From contig JADMJJ010000009.1 of NCBI GenBank assembly GCA_018780645.1, forward strand, positions 1-32,972: DNA of 32,972 nucleotides. The letters are read 5' to 3'. Source of the DNA: Burkholderiaceae bacterium (GTDB lineage Bacteria; Pseudomonadota; Gammaproteobacteria; Burkholderiales; Burkholderiaceae_C). Positions 17,954-27,671 of the stretch are shown here, in pieces. Position numbers and translations under genes: made by a program. The stretch's first letter is position 1. Each line of letters opens with the position of its first letter. The notes under the pieces are model-generated. The model was not told the DNA's origin, searched no databases, and saw nothing but the letters and a program-made list of their open reading frames with translations.

Positions 17954-18866
17954 GGATTCCGGTACGCCCGCGCCTTTGGGGCTGACCGCGGCCGATGTGC
18001 CCCGCACGGCCGGCGCCCTGTTGCGCCAGGCCCGTCAGGCCAAGGGCCTGCATATCGCCGCTCTGGCGGCCTCGCTGAAGGTGCCGCAGCGCAAACTCGA
18101 GGCGCTGGAGGCCGACCGCCACGAGGAACTGCTGGACGCCACCTTTGCCCGTGCGCTTGCCCAGACCATGTGCCGTTCGCTGAAGGTGGATCCGGCGCCT
18201 GTGCTGGCCCTGTTGCCCCATGCGGTGGACCCTGCACTGGACCGTGTCGCCCAGGGCTTGAACCAGCCTTTCCGCGAGCGGCCGGGCCGTGAGGAGCCTC
18301 AATCCTGGGCCTGGCTGAAGCGTCCCGGGCCATTGGCCGCCATCGGCTTGCTGGTGGCCGCCGCCGCCGTCTATCTGGCGCCCGGCAGCCTGTGGAGCGG
18401 GTTGGGGCAGGGCGAGGGTGTGACTGCGCCGAGTGCCGCCGCCTCTGAGCCAGTGTTCCCTCCGGCCACGGCCAGTTCCGGCGTCAGCCTGGGTGAGCCC
18501 GCGATCGAGCTGCAGCCGGCGCCGCCGGCGGCCACGCCGACCCCGGTGGGGACGGTTGCCCAGGGGGGGGGCGCGTCGGCGCCGGTGTCGGCGGCTGTTT
18601 CGACACCGACCGCGGCACCGGCCACGGGCAATGGTCCCTTGCGCCTGAGTGCCCGCGCTCAGACCTGGGTCGAGGTGCGTGATGCCAACGACCAGATGCT
18701 GGCCAACCGCACGCTGGAAAGCGGCGAGCAGCTGGTGCTCGACGGGGCCTTGCCCTTCAAGATCAAGATTGGCAACGCGGCCGGCGCCGAGGTCCAGTTC
18801 CGCGGCCAGCCGGTGGACCTGGGCACCCGCGCGGTCAACAACGTCGCGCGCTTTGAACTCAAGTAA
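17934..18866 (+). CDS. rodZ: Cell shape protein RodZ (HTH, TM, DUF4115)
   Basis: Bitopic membrane protein linking MreB to the elongation machinery. Residues ~24-95 form a Cro/C1-type helix-turn-helix (GALLRQARQAKGLHIAALA...VPQRKLEALEADR). One membrane helix lies at about 132-150. A Pro/Ala/Thr/Ser-rich periplasmic linker follows, and a C-terminal RodZ/DUF4115 domain (about 230-310: LSARAQTWVEVRDAND, AAGAEVQFRGQPVDL, NVARFELK). The gene overlaps the end of pilW by 20 bases from ATG 17934, or 8 from ATG 17946. A run of nine G bases lies in the linker. Order pilW-rodZ-ispG supports the call. Confidence 0.92.
   Translation: MDDSMTEDSGTPAPLGLTAADVPRTAGALLRQARQAKGLHIAALAASLKVPQRKLEALEADRHEELLDATFARALAQTMCRSLKVDPAPVLALLPHAVDPALDRVAQGLNQPFRERPGREEPQSWAWLKRPGPLAAIGLLVAAAAVYLAPGSLWSGLGQGEGVTAPSAAASEPVFPPATASSGVSLGEPAIELQPAPPAATPTPVGTVAQGGGASAPVSAAVSTPTAAPATGNGPLRLSARAQTWVEVRDANDQMLANRTLESGEQLVLDGALPFKIKIGNAAGAEVQFRGQPVDLGTRAVNNVARFELK
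18563..18571. repeat. Nine-base poly-G tract in rodZ
   Basis: A run of nine G bases encodes part of a Gln-Gly-Gly-Gly stretch in the RodZ linker. It is the longest homopolymer I noticed in the window and is a likely slippage or sequencing-error site; a change of length by one would truncate the periplasmic domain. Confidence 0.85.
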
Positions 18867-18881
18867 AACTCAGCAGTCATC

Positions 18882-20168
18882 ATGAGCGACTTCAACAACG
18901 ATCTCGAAGAGGCCATCGCGCCGGCCGTGGTGGCGCCGCGCCGCTCGCGCCAGGCCCAGGTGCGCTGGGGTGAGCGCCTGGTCACCGTCGGCGGCAATGC
19001 GCCGGTGCGTGTGCAGTCGATGACCAACACCGACACGGTGGATGTGATCGGCACGGCCATCCAGGTCAAGGAGCTGGCGATCGCCGGCTCGGAGATGGTC
19101 CGCATCACCGTCAACACGCCCGAGGCGGCCGACGCCGTGCCGCATATCCGCGAGCAGCTCGACCGCATGGGCATCGACGTGCCGTTGATCGGCGACTTCC
19201 ACTACAACGGCCACCGCCTGCTGACCGAGCATCCGGCCATGGCCCGGGCCCTGTCCAAGTACCGCATCAACCCCGGCAATGTCGGCAAGGGCGACAAGAA
19301 GGACCGCCAGTTCGCGATGATGGTCGAGGCGGCCATGCAATACGACAAGGTCGTTCGCATCGGCGTCAACTGGGGCAGCCTGGATCAGGAATTGCTGGCC
19401 CAGATGATGGACGACAACGCCCGCCGCACCGAGCCCTGGGACGCCAAGCAGGTGATGTACCAGGCGCTGGTGCAATCGGCGCTGAGCTCGGCCGCCTATG
19501 CGCGCGAGCTGGGCATGAACCCCGACAACATCATCATCAGCTGCAAGGTCAGCGGTGTGCAGGACCTGATCTCGGTCTATCGCGCACTGGCCCGCCGCTG
19601 CGACTATGCGCTGCACCTGGGCCTGACCGAGGCCGGCATGGGCACCAAGGGCACGGTGGCATCAAGCACGGCGCTGTCGATCCTGATGCAGGAGGGCATT
19701 GGCGACACGATTCGCGTGTCGCTGACGCCGCAGCCCGGCGAGGCCCGCACGCAAGAGGTGGTGGTCGCGCTGGAAATACTGCAGTCGCTGGGCCTGCGCC
19801 ATTTCAATCCCAGCGTCACGGCCTGCCCCGGCTGCGGCCGCACCACCAGCACCACCTTCCAGGAGCTGGCCAAGCAGATCGACGACTTCCTGCGCGAGCA
19901 GATGCCGGTCTGGCGCAGCCGCTATCCCGGTGTCGAGAACATGAAGGTGGCCGTGATGGGTTGCATCGTCAATGGCCCCGGCGAAAGCAAGCATGCCGAT
20001 ATCGGCATCAGCCTGCCCGGCACCGGCGAGGCGCCGGCCGCCCCCGTCTTCATCGACGGCGAGAAGGCCCTGACCCTGCGCGGCGCCGGCATTGCCACCG
20101 AGTTCCAGACCCTGGTCGAGGACTACATCGAAAAGCGTTTCGGCGCAAAGAGCGGCGTGGCCGCGTGA
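18882..20168 (+). CDS. ispG: 4-hydroxy-3-methylbut-2-enyl diphosphate synthase IspG
   Basis: Fe-S enzyme of the MEP isoprenoid pathway that makes HMBPP from ME-cPP; 428 residues, the longer betaproteobacterial form. The TIM-barrel part shows [17 protein letters not shown] and GDFHYNGH and RINPGNVG. A ~20-residue insertion around [17 protein letters not shown] is in the expected place for this lineage. The cluster cysteines are C315 and C318 (CPGCGR) and C361 in [10 protein letters not shown] with E368 following. The ATG lies 15 bases after the rodZ stop with no strong ribosome-binding site. Operon position between rodZ and hisS is conserved in proteobacteria. Confidence 0.97.
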   Translation: MSDFNNDLEEAIAPAVVAPRRSRQAQVRWGERLVTVGGNAPVRVQSMTNTDTVDVIGTAIQVKELAIAGSEMVRITVNTPEAADAVPHIREQLDRMGIDVPLIGDFHYNGHRLLTEHPAMARALSKYRINPGNVGKGDKKDRQFAMMVEAAMQYDKVVRIGVNWGSLDQELLAQMMDDNARRTEPWDAKQVMYQALVQSALSSAAYARELGMNPDNIIISCKVSGVQDLISVYRALARRCDYALHLGLTEAGMGTKGTVASSTALSILMQEGIGDTIRVSLTPQPGEARTQEVVVALEILQSLGLRHFNPSVTACPGCGRTTSTTFQELAKQIDDFLREQMPVWRSRYPGVENMKVAVMGCIVNGPGESKHADIGISLPGTGEAPAAPVFIDGEKALTLRGAGIATEFQTLVEDYIEKRFGAKSGVAA

Positions 20169-20174
20169 GATTGC

Positions 20175-21485
20175 ATGACTGAACAGAAAAAGCTGCCGCA
20201 GCTCCAGGCGGTCAAGGGCATGAACGACATCCTGCCGCCGGAATCGGCGCGCTGGGAATGGCTGGAAGAGAAGATGCGCAGCGTGTTGCAGCGCTATGGC
20301 TACCAGAACGTGCGCACGCCCATCGTCGAACCCACGGCCCTGTTCGTGCGCGGCATCGGCGAGGTGACCGACATCGTCGAGAAGGAGATGTATGCCTTCG
20401 AAGACCGCGCGGACAAGCACGGTCAGGCCGAGCACCTGGCCCTGCGCCCCGAGATGACGGCCGGCGTGGTGCGCGCCATGACCGAGCATTCCTTTCTGCG
20501 CGACTCCGGCCGGCGCCTGTACTACTTCGGCGCCATGTTCCGCCGCGAGAAGCCCCAGAAGGGCCGCTACCGCCAGTTCCACCAGATGGGCATCGAGGCC
20601 CTGGGCTTTGCCGGCCCCGATGTGGACGCCGAGGTCATCCTGCTGGGCAACCGCCTGTTGCGCGAGCTGGGCCTGGTCGATGGCGAACATTTCCATCTGG
20701 AGCTGAACTGCCTGGGCGAGGCCGACGAGCGCCGCGCCCACCGCGAGGCCTTGATCGCCCACCTCGAACAGCACATCGACCTGCTAGACGAGGACGGCAA
20801 GCGACGCCTGCACAGCAACCCGCTGCGCGTGCTGGATACCAAGAACCCGGCGCTGCAGGACATGGCCAACGCGGCGCCCAAGCTGCTGGACTTCCTGGGC
20901 GAGGCCTCGCTGGCCCACTTCAATGGCGTACGCGCCATCCTGGATGCGGCCGGTGTGGCCTACCGCATCAACCCGCGCCTGGTGCGCGGCCTGGACTACT
21001 ACAACCTGACCGTGTTCGAGTGGGTGACCGACAAGCTCGGCTCCCAGGGCACGGTCTGCGGTGGCGGTCGCTATGACGGCCTGATCGAGCAGCTCGGTGG
21101 CAAACCCGCGCCGGCGGTCGGCTTCGGTATGGGCATGGAACGCATGCTGCTGCTGCTGGAAGAGGTGGGCGTGCCCGTGCCTCAGCAGGCGCCCATGGTG
21201 TATGCCATCGTGCCCAGTGCGGCGGTGCTGCCCCAGGTCTTTGTCGTGCTGGAGGCGCTGCGCGCTGCTGGTGTGTCGGTGCAGATGCACCCGGGCCAGT
21301 CCGGCATGAAGTCGCAGTTCAAGAAGGCCGACGGCAGCGGTGCGGCCTGGGCGCTGATCTTCGGCGATGACGAAGTCGCCCAGGGCCTGGTGGCGGTCAA
21401 GCATCTGCGTGACACCGCCGTGCCGCAAACCACCAAATCACTGGCGGAAGTGTCAAGCTGGGCTTCCGAGCTCCTCCGCGCATAA
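20175..21485 (+). CDS. hisS: Histidine-tRNA ligase
   Basis: Class II aminoacyl-tRNA synthetase charging tRNA-His; 436 residues. [13 protein letters not shown] lies at the start and [13 protein letters not shown] at ~90-102 forms part of the core. Motif 2 is [20 protein letters not shown] (118-137). The histidine-specific [13 protein letters not shown] begins at residue 271, and [13 protein letters not shown] with the later [11 protein letters not shown] gives motif 3. The C-terminal ~95 residues are the anticodon-binding domain. It follows ispG by only 6 bases. A catalytically inactive paralogue of the same fold, hisZ, lies about 7.4 kb downstream. Confidence 0.97.
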   Translation: MTEQKKLPQLQAVKGMNDILPPESARWEWLEEKMRSVLQRYGYQNVRTPIVEPTALFVRGIGEVTDIVEKEMYAFEDRADKHGQAEHLALRPEMTAGVVRAMTEHSFLRDSGRRLYYFGAMFRREKPQKGRYRQFHQMGIEALGFAGPDVDAEVILLGNRLLRELGLVDGEHFHLELNCLGEADERRAHREALIAHLEQHIDLLDEDGKRRLHSNPLRVLDTKNPALQDMANAAPKLLDFLGEASLAHFNGVRAILDAAGVAYRINPRLVRGLDYYNLTVFEWVTDKLGSQGTVCGGGRYDGLIEQLGGKPAPAVGFGMGMERMLLLLEEVGVPVPQQAPMVYAIVPSAAVLPQVFVVLEALRAAGVSVQMHPGQSGMKSQFKKADGSGAAWALIFGDDEVAQGLVAVKHLRDTAVPQTTKSLAEVSSWASELLRA

Positions 21486-21525
21486 TCCTCGCTTTCCCTT
21501 TCTCTCTACCGATACAAACAGTCTC

Positions 21526-22209
21526 ATGGCGTCTCCTCTCGATCTTGAAGAACAGGAACAGCTGGACCAGCTGAAGGCCTTCTGGAAGCAGTACGGCAAT
21601 CTCATCACCTGGCTGATCACGCTGGTGCTGGCCGCCTATGCGGGCTGGATGGGCTGGAACTGGTGGCAGCGCGACCAGGCCGTCAAGGCCGCCGCGATGT
21701 ACGACGAACTGGACCGTGCCGCGGCGACGGGCGAGGCCGACAAGGCCGGCCGTGTGTTCGCCGACATGAAGGAGCGCTTCCCGCGCACCGTGTTCACCCA
21801 GCAGGGCGCTCTGCTGGCGGCCAAGGTGCAGTACGAGAAGGGCCAGGCCGAAGCGGCCCGCACCACGCTGACCTGGGTGGCCGACAACGCCGGAGAAGAC
21901 GAGTACCGCGCGCTGGCCCAGATCCGTCTGGCCGGCCTGCTGCTTGAAGCCAAGCAGTTCGATGCCGCGTTGAAGGCGCTGGACGCCGTCAAGGGCAAGG
22001 ATTTCGAGGCGCTGGCTGCTGACCGCCGTGGCGACATCCTGATCGCTCAGGGCAAGGGCGACGAGGCCAAGGCCCAGTATCAGAAGGCCTATGACGGCAT
22101 GGAGAAGACCCTGGACTACCGCCGCCTGATCGAAGCCAAGCTGGCCGGCCTGGGCGTGCAGGCCGATGGGGGCGCCGCCAAGGCCGCCGCCGCAGGAGCG
22201 TCGAAATGA
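21526..22209 (+). CDS. YfgM-like membrane-anchored TPR protein
   Basis: 227-residue inner-membrane protein with a short cytoplasmic N-terminus (LDLEEQEQLDQLKAFWKQYGN), one membrane helix at about 25-44 (LITWLITLVLAAYAGW), and a periplasmic TPR-like domain (residues 50-215). YfgM in E. coli associates with SecYEG and the periplasmic chaperone PpiD. The LEEQEQLDQLKAFWKQYG start is the family hallmark. The ATG at 21526 is the only start giving this N-terminus. The stop overlaps the bamB ATG (ATGA). The order hisS-yfgM-bamB-der is conserved, which strengthens the call. The Ala-rich C-terminus is variable. Confidence 0.88.
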   Translation: MASPLDLEEQEQLDQLKAFWKQYGNLITWLITLVLAAYAGWMGWNWWQRDQAVKAAAMYDELDRAAATGEADKAGRVFADMKERFPRTVFTQQGALLAAKVQYEKGQAEAARTTLTWVADNAGEDEYRALAQIRLAGLLLEAKQFDAALKALDAVKGKDFEALAADRRGDILIAQGKGDEAKAQYQKAYDGMEKTLDYRRLIEAKLAGLGVQADGGAAKAAAAGASK

Positions 22210-23342
22210 TGCGCCTGTCCTCACTGCGTCTGGCCCTGGGCCTGGGTCTGGCCGCCGCCCTGCTGGGTGGCTGCTCGCTGTTCAGTAGCTCCTCCAAAAA
22301 CAAGCCCACGCCGCTGGAGACCGTCACACCGCCGATTGCCGGCCGCGTGGTCTGGAACCAGCGGCTGGACAGTGTCAAGTTCCAGTTGGCACCTGCGGTC
22401 GTCGGGGGGAACTTCGTCGTCGCCGGCAGCGATGGCACCGTGACCGCACTGTCTGCCGCCACGGGCCAGACGGTCTGGCGCGTGCAGGTCGGTGAGCCGA
22501 TCAGCGCTGGCGTCGGCAGCGATGGCCGCTTCTCGGCGGTCGTCACCCGCAACAACGATCTGGTGGTGATGGACGGCGAGCGCGTGCTGTGGCGCAAGCA
22601 GGTCGGCGCACCGGTCAGCACGGCGCCTCTTGTGGCGGGCGAGCGCGTGTTCGTGCAGCGCGTGGACCGGGTCGTTCAGGCCTTCGACGCGCTGGACGGC
22701 CGCAAGATCTTCGACCTGCGCCGGCCCGGCGAGGCCCTGACCCTGGCCCAGGCCGGCGTATTGGCCAGCTACAAGGACACCCTGATCGCAGGTCTTGGCC
22801 CGCGCCTGACCGGCCTGGATCCGGTCAACGGCAATGTGCGCTGGGAGGCCAGCGTGGCCAACCCGCGTGGCACCAACGAGGTCGAGCGCCTGTCCGATGT
22901 GCTCGGTCCGGTGGTGCGTGCCGGTGAAGTCATCTGCGTGCGCGCCTTCCAGTCTGCCGTGGGCTGCGTCAATGCCGAACGTGGCACTGCGCTGTGGACG
23001 CGCAATGTCGGTGGCACCGACGCCATCGGCGGCGACGCCCAGGCGATCTTCGGCGCCGACGGCAGCGACCGCATCACCGCCTGGAAGACCGGCAGCGGTG
23101 ACGTGATCTGGACCGCCGAGCAACTGCTGTACCGCGACCTGAGCGCGCCGCTGCTGCAGGGCAACACGGTGCTGTTCGGCGACTTCGAGGGCCAAGTGCA
23201 CTTTCTCGCCCGCGACACCGGCAAGACCCAGCTGCGCGTGGCCACCGATGGCTCGCCCATCGTCGGCCGCCCGGTGGCCTCGGGTACAACCGTGCTGGTC
23301 GTGACGCGCAATGGCGGCTTGTTCGCCCTGCGTCCGGAATAA
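22206..23342 (+). CDS. bamB: Outer membrane assembly lipoprotein BamB
   Basis: Outer-membrane lipoprotein of the BAM complex, an eight-bladed beta-propeller of the PQQ-like type; 378 residues. The signal peptide ends ALLGGC with lipidated C23 (C22 from the second ATG). Repeating blades are visible as [58 protein letters not shown] and [19 protein letters not shown], each with the Gly-x-x-x-W-type ends. Together with bamD, two of the BAM lipoproteins are in this window; bamA is not. Translation is coupled to the yfgM-like gene by ATGA overlap, and der follows 10 bases after the stop. Confidence 0.94.
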   Translation: MMRLSSLRLALGLGLAAALLGGCSLFSSSSKNKPTPLETVTPPIAGRVVWNQRLDSVKFQLAPAVVGGNFVVAGSDGTVTALSAATGQTVWRVQVGEPISAGVGSDGRFSAVVTRNNDLVVMDGERVLWRKQVGAPVSTAPLVAGERVFVQRVDRVVQAFDALDGRKIFDLRRPGEALTLAQAGVLASYKDTLIAGLGPRLTGLDPVNGNVRWEASVANPRGTNEVERLSDVLGPVVRAGEVICVRAFQSAVGCVNAERGTALWTRNVGGTDAIGGDAQAIFGADGSDRITAWKTGSGDVIWTAEQLLYRDLSAPLLQGNTVLFGDFEGQVHFLARDTGKTQLRVATDGSPIVGRPVASGTTVLVVTRNGGLFALRPE

Positions 23343-23352
23343 CAAGGAAGCA

Positions 23353-24687
23353 ATGAAGCCAGTAATCGCCTTGGTGGGCCGCCCGAATGTGGGCAAGTCC
23401 ACGCTGTTCAACCGCATGACCAAGAGCCGCGACGCGATCGTGGCCGATTTTGCGGGCCTGACCCGCGACCGCCACTACGGTGACGGCCGCCTGGGCGACC
23501 GTGAGTTCATCGTCGTGGACACCGGCGGCTTCGAGCCGACCAGCACCACCGGCATCGTCAAGGAAATGGCCAAGCAGACGCGCCAGGCCGTCGCCGAGGC
23601 CGATGCGGTGATCTTTGTCGTCGACGTGCGCATGGGCCTGTCGGGTCAGGACCATGACATTGCCCGCTATCTGCGCACCGCCAACAAGCGGGTGTTCGTG
23701 GCCGTCAACAAGGCCGAGGGCATGGCCGAGTCGCCGCTGCTGGCCGAGTTCCACGAGCTGGGCATGGGTGACCCGATACCGATCTCCTCGGCCCACGGCC
23801 AGGGCATTCGCAGCCTGCTGGACACCGTGCTGGACAGTTTCGACTACCCCGAGGAAGACGAGGAAGCGGCCGATGACGGTGCCATCCGTCTGGCCGTGGC
23901 CGGCCGCCCCAATGTCGGCAAGAGCACCCTGATCAACACCTGGCTGGGCGAGGAGCGCCTGATTGCCTTCGACATGCCCGGCACCACGCGTGATGCGATC
24001 TCGGTGCCATTCGAGCATGACGGCAAGCAGTTCAAGCTGATCGACACGGCCGGCCTGCGCCGCAAGGGCAAGGTCTTCGAGGCGATCGAGAAGTTCTCGG
24101 TGGTGAAGACGCTGCAGGCGATCTCGGACGCCAATGTGGTCGTGCTGCTGCTGGACGCAACTCAGGGCGTGACCGACCAGGACGCGCACATCGCCGGCTA
24201 CATCCTCGACAGCGGCCGCGCCGTCGTGATGGCCATCAACAAATGGGACGCCATCGACAGCTACCAGCGCCAGATGCTGGAGCGCTCGATCGAGCAGCGC
24301 CTGGCCTTTCTGAAGTTCGCCCCGCTGCTGCAGATCTCGGCGCTGAAGCGCCAGGGGCTGGGCCCGCTGTGGAAGGCGATTGCCGACGCCCACGCCTCGG
24401 CGACCAAGAAGATGACCACGCCGGTGCTGACGCGCCTGATCCTGGAAGCCGTCCAGCATCAGACGCCGAAAAAGGTCGGCCACTTCCGGCCTAAGTTGCG
24501 CTATGCCCACCAGGGCGGCATGAACCCGCCGCTGGTCGTCATCCACGGCAATTCGCTGGCGGGGGTGACCGAGAGCTACAAGCGCTTCCTGGAGGCGCGC
24601 ATCCGTGCCCATTACAAATTGGTGGGCACACCGCTGAAGATCGAGCTGCGTTCCTCCGAGAATCCCTTCGATCCGAAAGGCTCGTGA
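23353..24687 (+). CDS. der: Ribosome biogenesis GTPase Der (EngA)
   Basis: Double-GTPase required for 50S subunit maturation; 444 residues. Two G1 loops have the identical sequence GRPNVGKST at 9-17 and 184-192. G3 motifs are DTGGF and DTAGL. The second domain has a normal NKWD (AINKWDAID), while the first reads NKAE (VNKAEGM), so Glu replaces the usual Asp. A C-terminal KH-like domain ends [11 protein letters not shown]. An acidic EEDEEAADD linker joins the G domains. ATG 23353 is chosen over an upstream start because AAGGAAG lies just before it and the protein then starts at the family N-terminus [12 protein letters not shown]. Confidence 0.97.
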   Translation: MKPVIALVGRPNVGKSTLFNRMTKSRDAIVADFAGLTRDRHYGDGRLGDREFIVVDTGGFEPTSTTGIVKEMAKQTRQAVAEADAVIFVVDVRMGLSGQDHDIARYLRTANKRVFVAVNKAEGMAESPLLAEFHELGMGDPIPISSAHGQGIRSLLDTVLDSFDYPEEDEEAADDGAIRLAVAGRPNVGKSTLINTWLGEERLIAFDMPGTTRDAISVPFEHDGKQFKLIDTAGLRRKGKVFEAIEKFSVVKTLQAISDANVVVLLLDATQGVTDQDAHIAGYILDSGRAVVMAINKWDAIDSYQRQMLERSIEQRLAFLKFAPLLQISALKRQGLGPLWKAIADAHASATKKMTTPVLTRLILEAVQHQTPKKVGHFRPKLRYAHQGGMNPPLVVIHGNSLAGVTESYKRFLEARIRAHYKLVGTPLKIELRSSENPFDPKGS

Positions 24688-24761
24688 TCTCACGGGGGTA
24701 GAAACCCGACCCTGTGGTAACGTGCAGATCTCCCTTCACTCTTTTCAACACGGAGAATATC

Positions 24762-25007
24762 GTGAGTAACAAAGGACAACTCCTGCAAGATCCTTTCCTG
24801 AACCTGCTGCGCAAGGAGCATGTGCCCGTGTCCATCTATTTGGTCAACGGCATCAAGCTCCAAGGGCACATCGAGTCCTTCGACCAGTATGTGGTCCTGC
24901 TGCGTAACACCGTCACGCAAATGGTCTACAAGCACGCCATCTCCACGGTGGTGCCGGGTCGGGCGGTCAACTTCCACACGGCCGAAGTTCCGGGCGAAGC
25001 GCCCTGA
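24762..25007 (+). CDS. hfq: RNA chaperone Hfq
   Basis: Sm-like hexameric RNA chaperone for small-RNA regulation; 81 residues from a GTG start at 24762, giving [20 protein letters not shown]. Sm1 is about [20 protein letters not shown] and Sm2 is [10 protein letters not shown]. The proximal-face and lateral residues expected (Q8-type N-terminus, YKHA) are present. GGAG (24752-24755) sits at good spacing before the GTG; the longer frame start at 24714 adds non-conserved residues. The C-terminal tail is short, as in betaproteobacteria. It sits between der and hflX, the order common in this class, and is separated from hflX by a GC hairpin. Confidence 0.96.
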   Translation: MSNKGQLLQDPFLNLLRKEHVPVSIYLVNGIKLQGHIESFDQYVVLLRNTVTQMVYKHAISTVVPGRAVNFHTAEVPGEAP

Positions 25008-25023
25008 GCCTTGAGCCCACCCC

Positions 25024-25044
25024 GCACGGCGCGCCGCGCCGTGC
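25024..25044 (+). other. GC hairpin between hfq and hflX
   Basis: GCACGGCG (25024-25031), loop CGCCG, CGCCGTGC (25037-25044): perfect 8-bp stem beginning 17 bases after the hfq stop. No T-run. It could protect the hfq 3' end or cause partial termination before hflX. Confidence 0.45.
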
Positions 25045-25074
25045 CCCAACAGCTTCCACCAGCCCACCACAACC

Positions 25075-26346
25075 TTGAGTTCCTCGCCCCCCAACACCCC
25101 GCCACTGTCTGACGACACTGCGCGGGCCATTCTTGTGGGCGTCGATTTCGGTCGCGGCGCCAGCTTCGATCCGACCCTGGACGAGTTGGCCCTGCTGGCC
25201 GAGTCGGCCGGGGACTCCCCGGTGGCGCGAGTGATCGCCCGCCGCAAGGCACCCGACGCGGCACTGTTCGTCGGTTCGGGCAAGGCTGACGAGATCAAGG
25301 CCCTGGTGCTGGGACATCAGGCCCACACGGTGCTGTTCGATCAGGCGCTTTCGCCGGCGCAGCAGCGCAATCTGGAGCAGCACCTGGGCGTGCCGGTCGC
25401 AGACCGCACGGCGCTGATTCTCGAAATCTTCGCCGCTCGCGCCAAGAGCCATGAAGGCAAGCTGCAGGTCGAGCTGGCGCGGCTGCAATACCTGTCCACC
25501 CGCCTGGTGCGGCGCTGGAGCCACCTTGAGCGGCAGAGCGGCGGCATCGGCATGCGCGGCGGCCCGGGTGAGGCCCAGATCGAGCTGGACCGTCGCATGA
25601 TTGGCGAGCGCATCAAATCGGTCAAGGAGCGCCTGGTCAAGGTCAAGCGCCAGCGCAACACGCAGCGCCGCGCCCGCGAGCGCAACAACAATTTCAGCGT
25701 CGCCCTGGTCGGCTACACGAATGCGGGCAAGTCCACACTGTTCAATGCCTTGGTCAAGGCCCGCGCCTATGCCGCCGACCAACTCTTCGCCACGCTGGAC
25801 ACGACCACCCGCCAGCTCTATCTCGAAGAAGCCGGCCGCAGCGTGTCGCTGTCCGACACGGTGGGTTTCATCCGTGACCTGCCACACAAGCTGGTGGAGG
25901 CCTTCCAGGCCACGCTGCGCGAGGCCACCGAGGCCGATCTGCTGCTGCATGTGATCGACGCCGCCTCGCCGGTGCTGGACGAGCAGATGGAGGAGGTGGA
26001 CCGCGTGCTGGCCGAAATCGGCGCCGAGGGCATTCCGCAGATCCTCGTCTTCAACAAGCAGGACCTGCTGGAAGAGAGCCAGCGCCCCCGGGTGGCCAGC
26101 GACTGGCTGGAACTCCCGGGCGGCATACGGGTCCAGCGCGTGTTCGTTTCCTCGCTGACCGGCGAGGGCCTGGACCTGCTGCGCCGCGAAATCACCCGCA
26201 CAATGCAGGAACTTGAAGCCAGGGCGCTATTGAATAAGGCCGCCGGCCTCCCACATGATGATGTCGATCCGCGCGAGCGGATCATCGAAGAAGACTTTGA
26301 CGACGACGCCGATCCGGCGACCGGAACCCAATCAACAAAGCCATGA
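25075..26346 (+). CDS. hflX: Ribosome-rescue GTPase HflX
   Basis: OBG-like GTPase that splits stalled 70S ribosomes, notably after heat stress; 423 residues from a TTG start. The HflX N-domain shows FVGSGKADEIKALV and LFDQALSPAQQRNLEQHL, then a coiled linker with GGIGMRGGPGEAQIELDRR. The G domain has G1 GYTNAGKST (213-221), DTVGFIRDLP as G3 and NKQD (327-330) as G4. The C-terminal ~40 residues are variable and acidic. No ATG gives the conserved N-terminus, so TTG at 25075 is the best start, though the ribosome-binding site is poor. The TGA overlaps the ATG of hflK. Confidence 0.95.
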   Translation: MSSSPPNTPPLSDDTARAILVGVDFGRGASFDPTLDELALLAESAGDSPVARVIARRKAPDAALFVGSGKADEIKALVLGHQAHTVLFDQALSPAQQRNLEQHLGVPVADRTALILEIFAARAKSHEGKLQVELARLQYLSTRLVRRWSHLERQSGGIGMRGGPGEAQIELDRRMIGERIKSVKERLVKVKRQRNTQRRARERNNNFSVALVGYTNAGKSTLFNALVKARAYAADQLFATLDTTTRQLYLEEAGRSVSLSDTVGFIRDLPHKLVEAFQATLREATEADLLLHVIDAASPVLDEQMEEVDRVLAEIGAEGIPQILVFNKQDLLEESQRPRVASDWLELPGGIRVQRVFVSSLTGEGLDLLRREITRTMQELEARALLNKAAGLPHDDVDPRERIIEEDFDDDADPATGTQSTKP

Positions 26347-27650
26347 ATATGAGAACTCAGCAGTCCGCATCCGCACCTTTCGGGGCGCGCCTGGCGCAAG
26401 TGGCATCCGCTGCGCGAGCCCTGCTGGCCGGTAGCGGCTGGCGGGCCGGCCGCCATCTGAACAACGGCCGCAACGAGGGACCGCCCGATCTCGATGAGCT
26501 GTGGAAGGACTTCAACCGCAAGCTCAGCGGCCTGTTTGGCGGCAAGGGCGGCGGCGGTGGTGGTGGCAGCAACAACGGCGGCGGCTCCGGCGGCAATGGC
26601 CCGAACTTCCAGCCCGACATGAAGAGTGCCGGCATCGGCGCCGGCCTGATTGGCGGCGTGGTGTTGCTGGCCTGGTTGGGTAGCGGCTTCTTCATCGTCC
26701 AGGAGGGTCAGCAGTCGGTCGTGACCTCCTTCGGCAAGTACAGCAAGACGGTGGATGCCGGTTTCCAATGGCGCCTGCCTTACCCTTTCCAGGGCAATGA
26801 GACGGTGCCGGTGACGCAGCTGCGCACGGTCGAGGTCGGACGCAATGCGGTGGTGCAGGCGATAGGCCTGCGCGACTCGTCGATGCTGACCCAGGATGAG
26901 AACATCGTCGATATCCGCTTCACCGTGCAGTACCGGCTTAAGGATGCGCGCGACTATCTGTTTGAGAACAACAGCCCCGATGGCGCCGTGGTGCAGGCCT
27001 CGGAGTCGGCCGTGCGCGAGATCGTCGGCCGCAGCAATATGGATTCGGTGCTGTACGAGCAGCGTGATGCCATCGCCTCCGAGCTGGGCAAGTCGGTGCA
27101 GGTGCAGTTGGACCGCCTGAAGGCCGGCATCCTGATCGTCAACGTCAATGTGCAGAGCGTGCAGGCACCGGATCAGGTGCAGGCGGCGTTCGATGATGCC
27201 TTCAAGGCTGGCGCCGACCGCGAGCGCCTGAAGAACGAGGGCCAGGCTTACGCCAATGACGTGATTCCCAAGGCACAGGGCACGGCCGCGCGTCTGCGCG
27301 AGGAGGCCGAGGCCTACAAGGCGCGGGTGGTCGCGCAGGCCGAGGGTGACTCGCAGCGCTTCAAGAGCGTGCTGACGGAGTATCAGAAGGCGCCCGCGGT
27401 GACCCGTGACCGCCTCTACATCGACACCATGCAGCAGGTCTACTCCAATGTCTCCAAGGTGATGGTGGACTCGCGCAACGGCTCCAATCTGCTGTACCTG
27501 CCGCTGGACAAGCTGATCCAGCAGGCAGGCTCGGTGTCGGCCACCGCGCCGGTGGTGGTCGCGCCGCCGGCCGAGGCCGGCAGCATTCCCGCCACGACCG
27601 ATGTGCGCTCGCGCGATGGTTCGCGCAGCCGCGACCGCGACGGCCGCTAA
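26343..27650 (+). CDS. hflK: FtsH protease modulator HflK
   Basis: SPFH/prohibitin-family membrane protein that forms a cage with HflC around the FtsH protease; 435 residues. The N-terminal ~95 residues are cytoplasmic, with DLDELWKDFNRKLSGLFG followed by a Gly/Asn-rich run (about 66-85). One membrane helix lies at about 97-118 and the SPFH domain follows (FFIVQEGQQSVVTSFGKY, NIVDIRFTVQYRLKD). A long helical segment rich in Ala/Glu/Arg (about 290-345) precedes a Ser/Arg/Asp-rich tail. It overlaps hflX by ATGA and precedes hflC, the standard pair. Confidence 0.96.
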   Translation: MNMRTQQSASAPFGARLAQVASAARALLAGSGWRAGRHLNNGRNEGPPDLDELWKDFNRKLSGLFGGKGGGGGGGSNNGGGSGGNGPNFQPDMKSAGIGAGLIGGVVLLAWLGSGFFIVQEGQQSVVTSFGKYSKTVDAGFQWRLPYPFQGNETVPVTQLRTVEVGRNAVVQAIGLRDSSMLTQDENIVDIRFTVQYRLKDARDYLFENNSPDGAVVQASESAVREIVGRSNMDSVLYEQRDAIASELGKSVQVQLDRLKAGILIVNVNVQSVQAPDQVQAAFDDAFKAGADRERLKNEGQAYANDVIPKAQGTAARLREEAEAYKARVVAQAEGDSQRFKSVLTEYQKAPAVTRDRLYIDTMQQVYSNVSKVMVDSRNGSNLLYLPLDKLIQQAGSVSATAPVVVAPPAEAGSIPATTDVRSRDGSRSRDRDGR

Positions 27651-27671
27651 CAGCAGCAGGACTACTCAGCC

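Noticed and set aside
24690-24725. Short GGGT/ACCC hairpin in the der-hfq gap as a terminator
   Set aside because: The stem is only about four pairs with no T-run; too weak to call.
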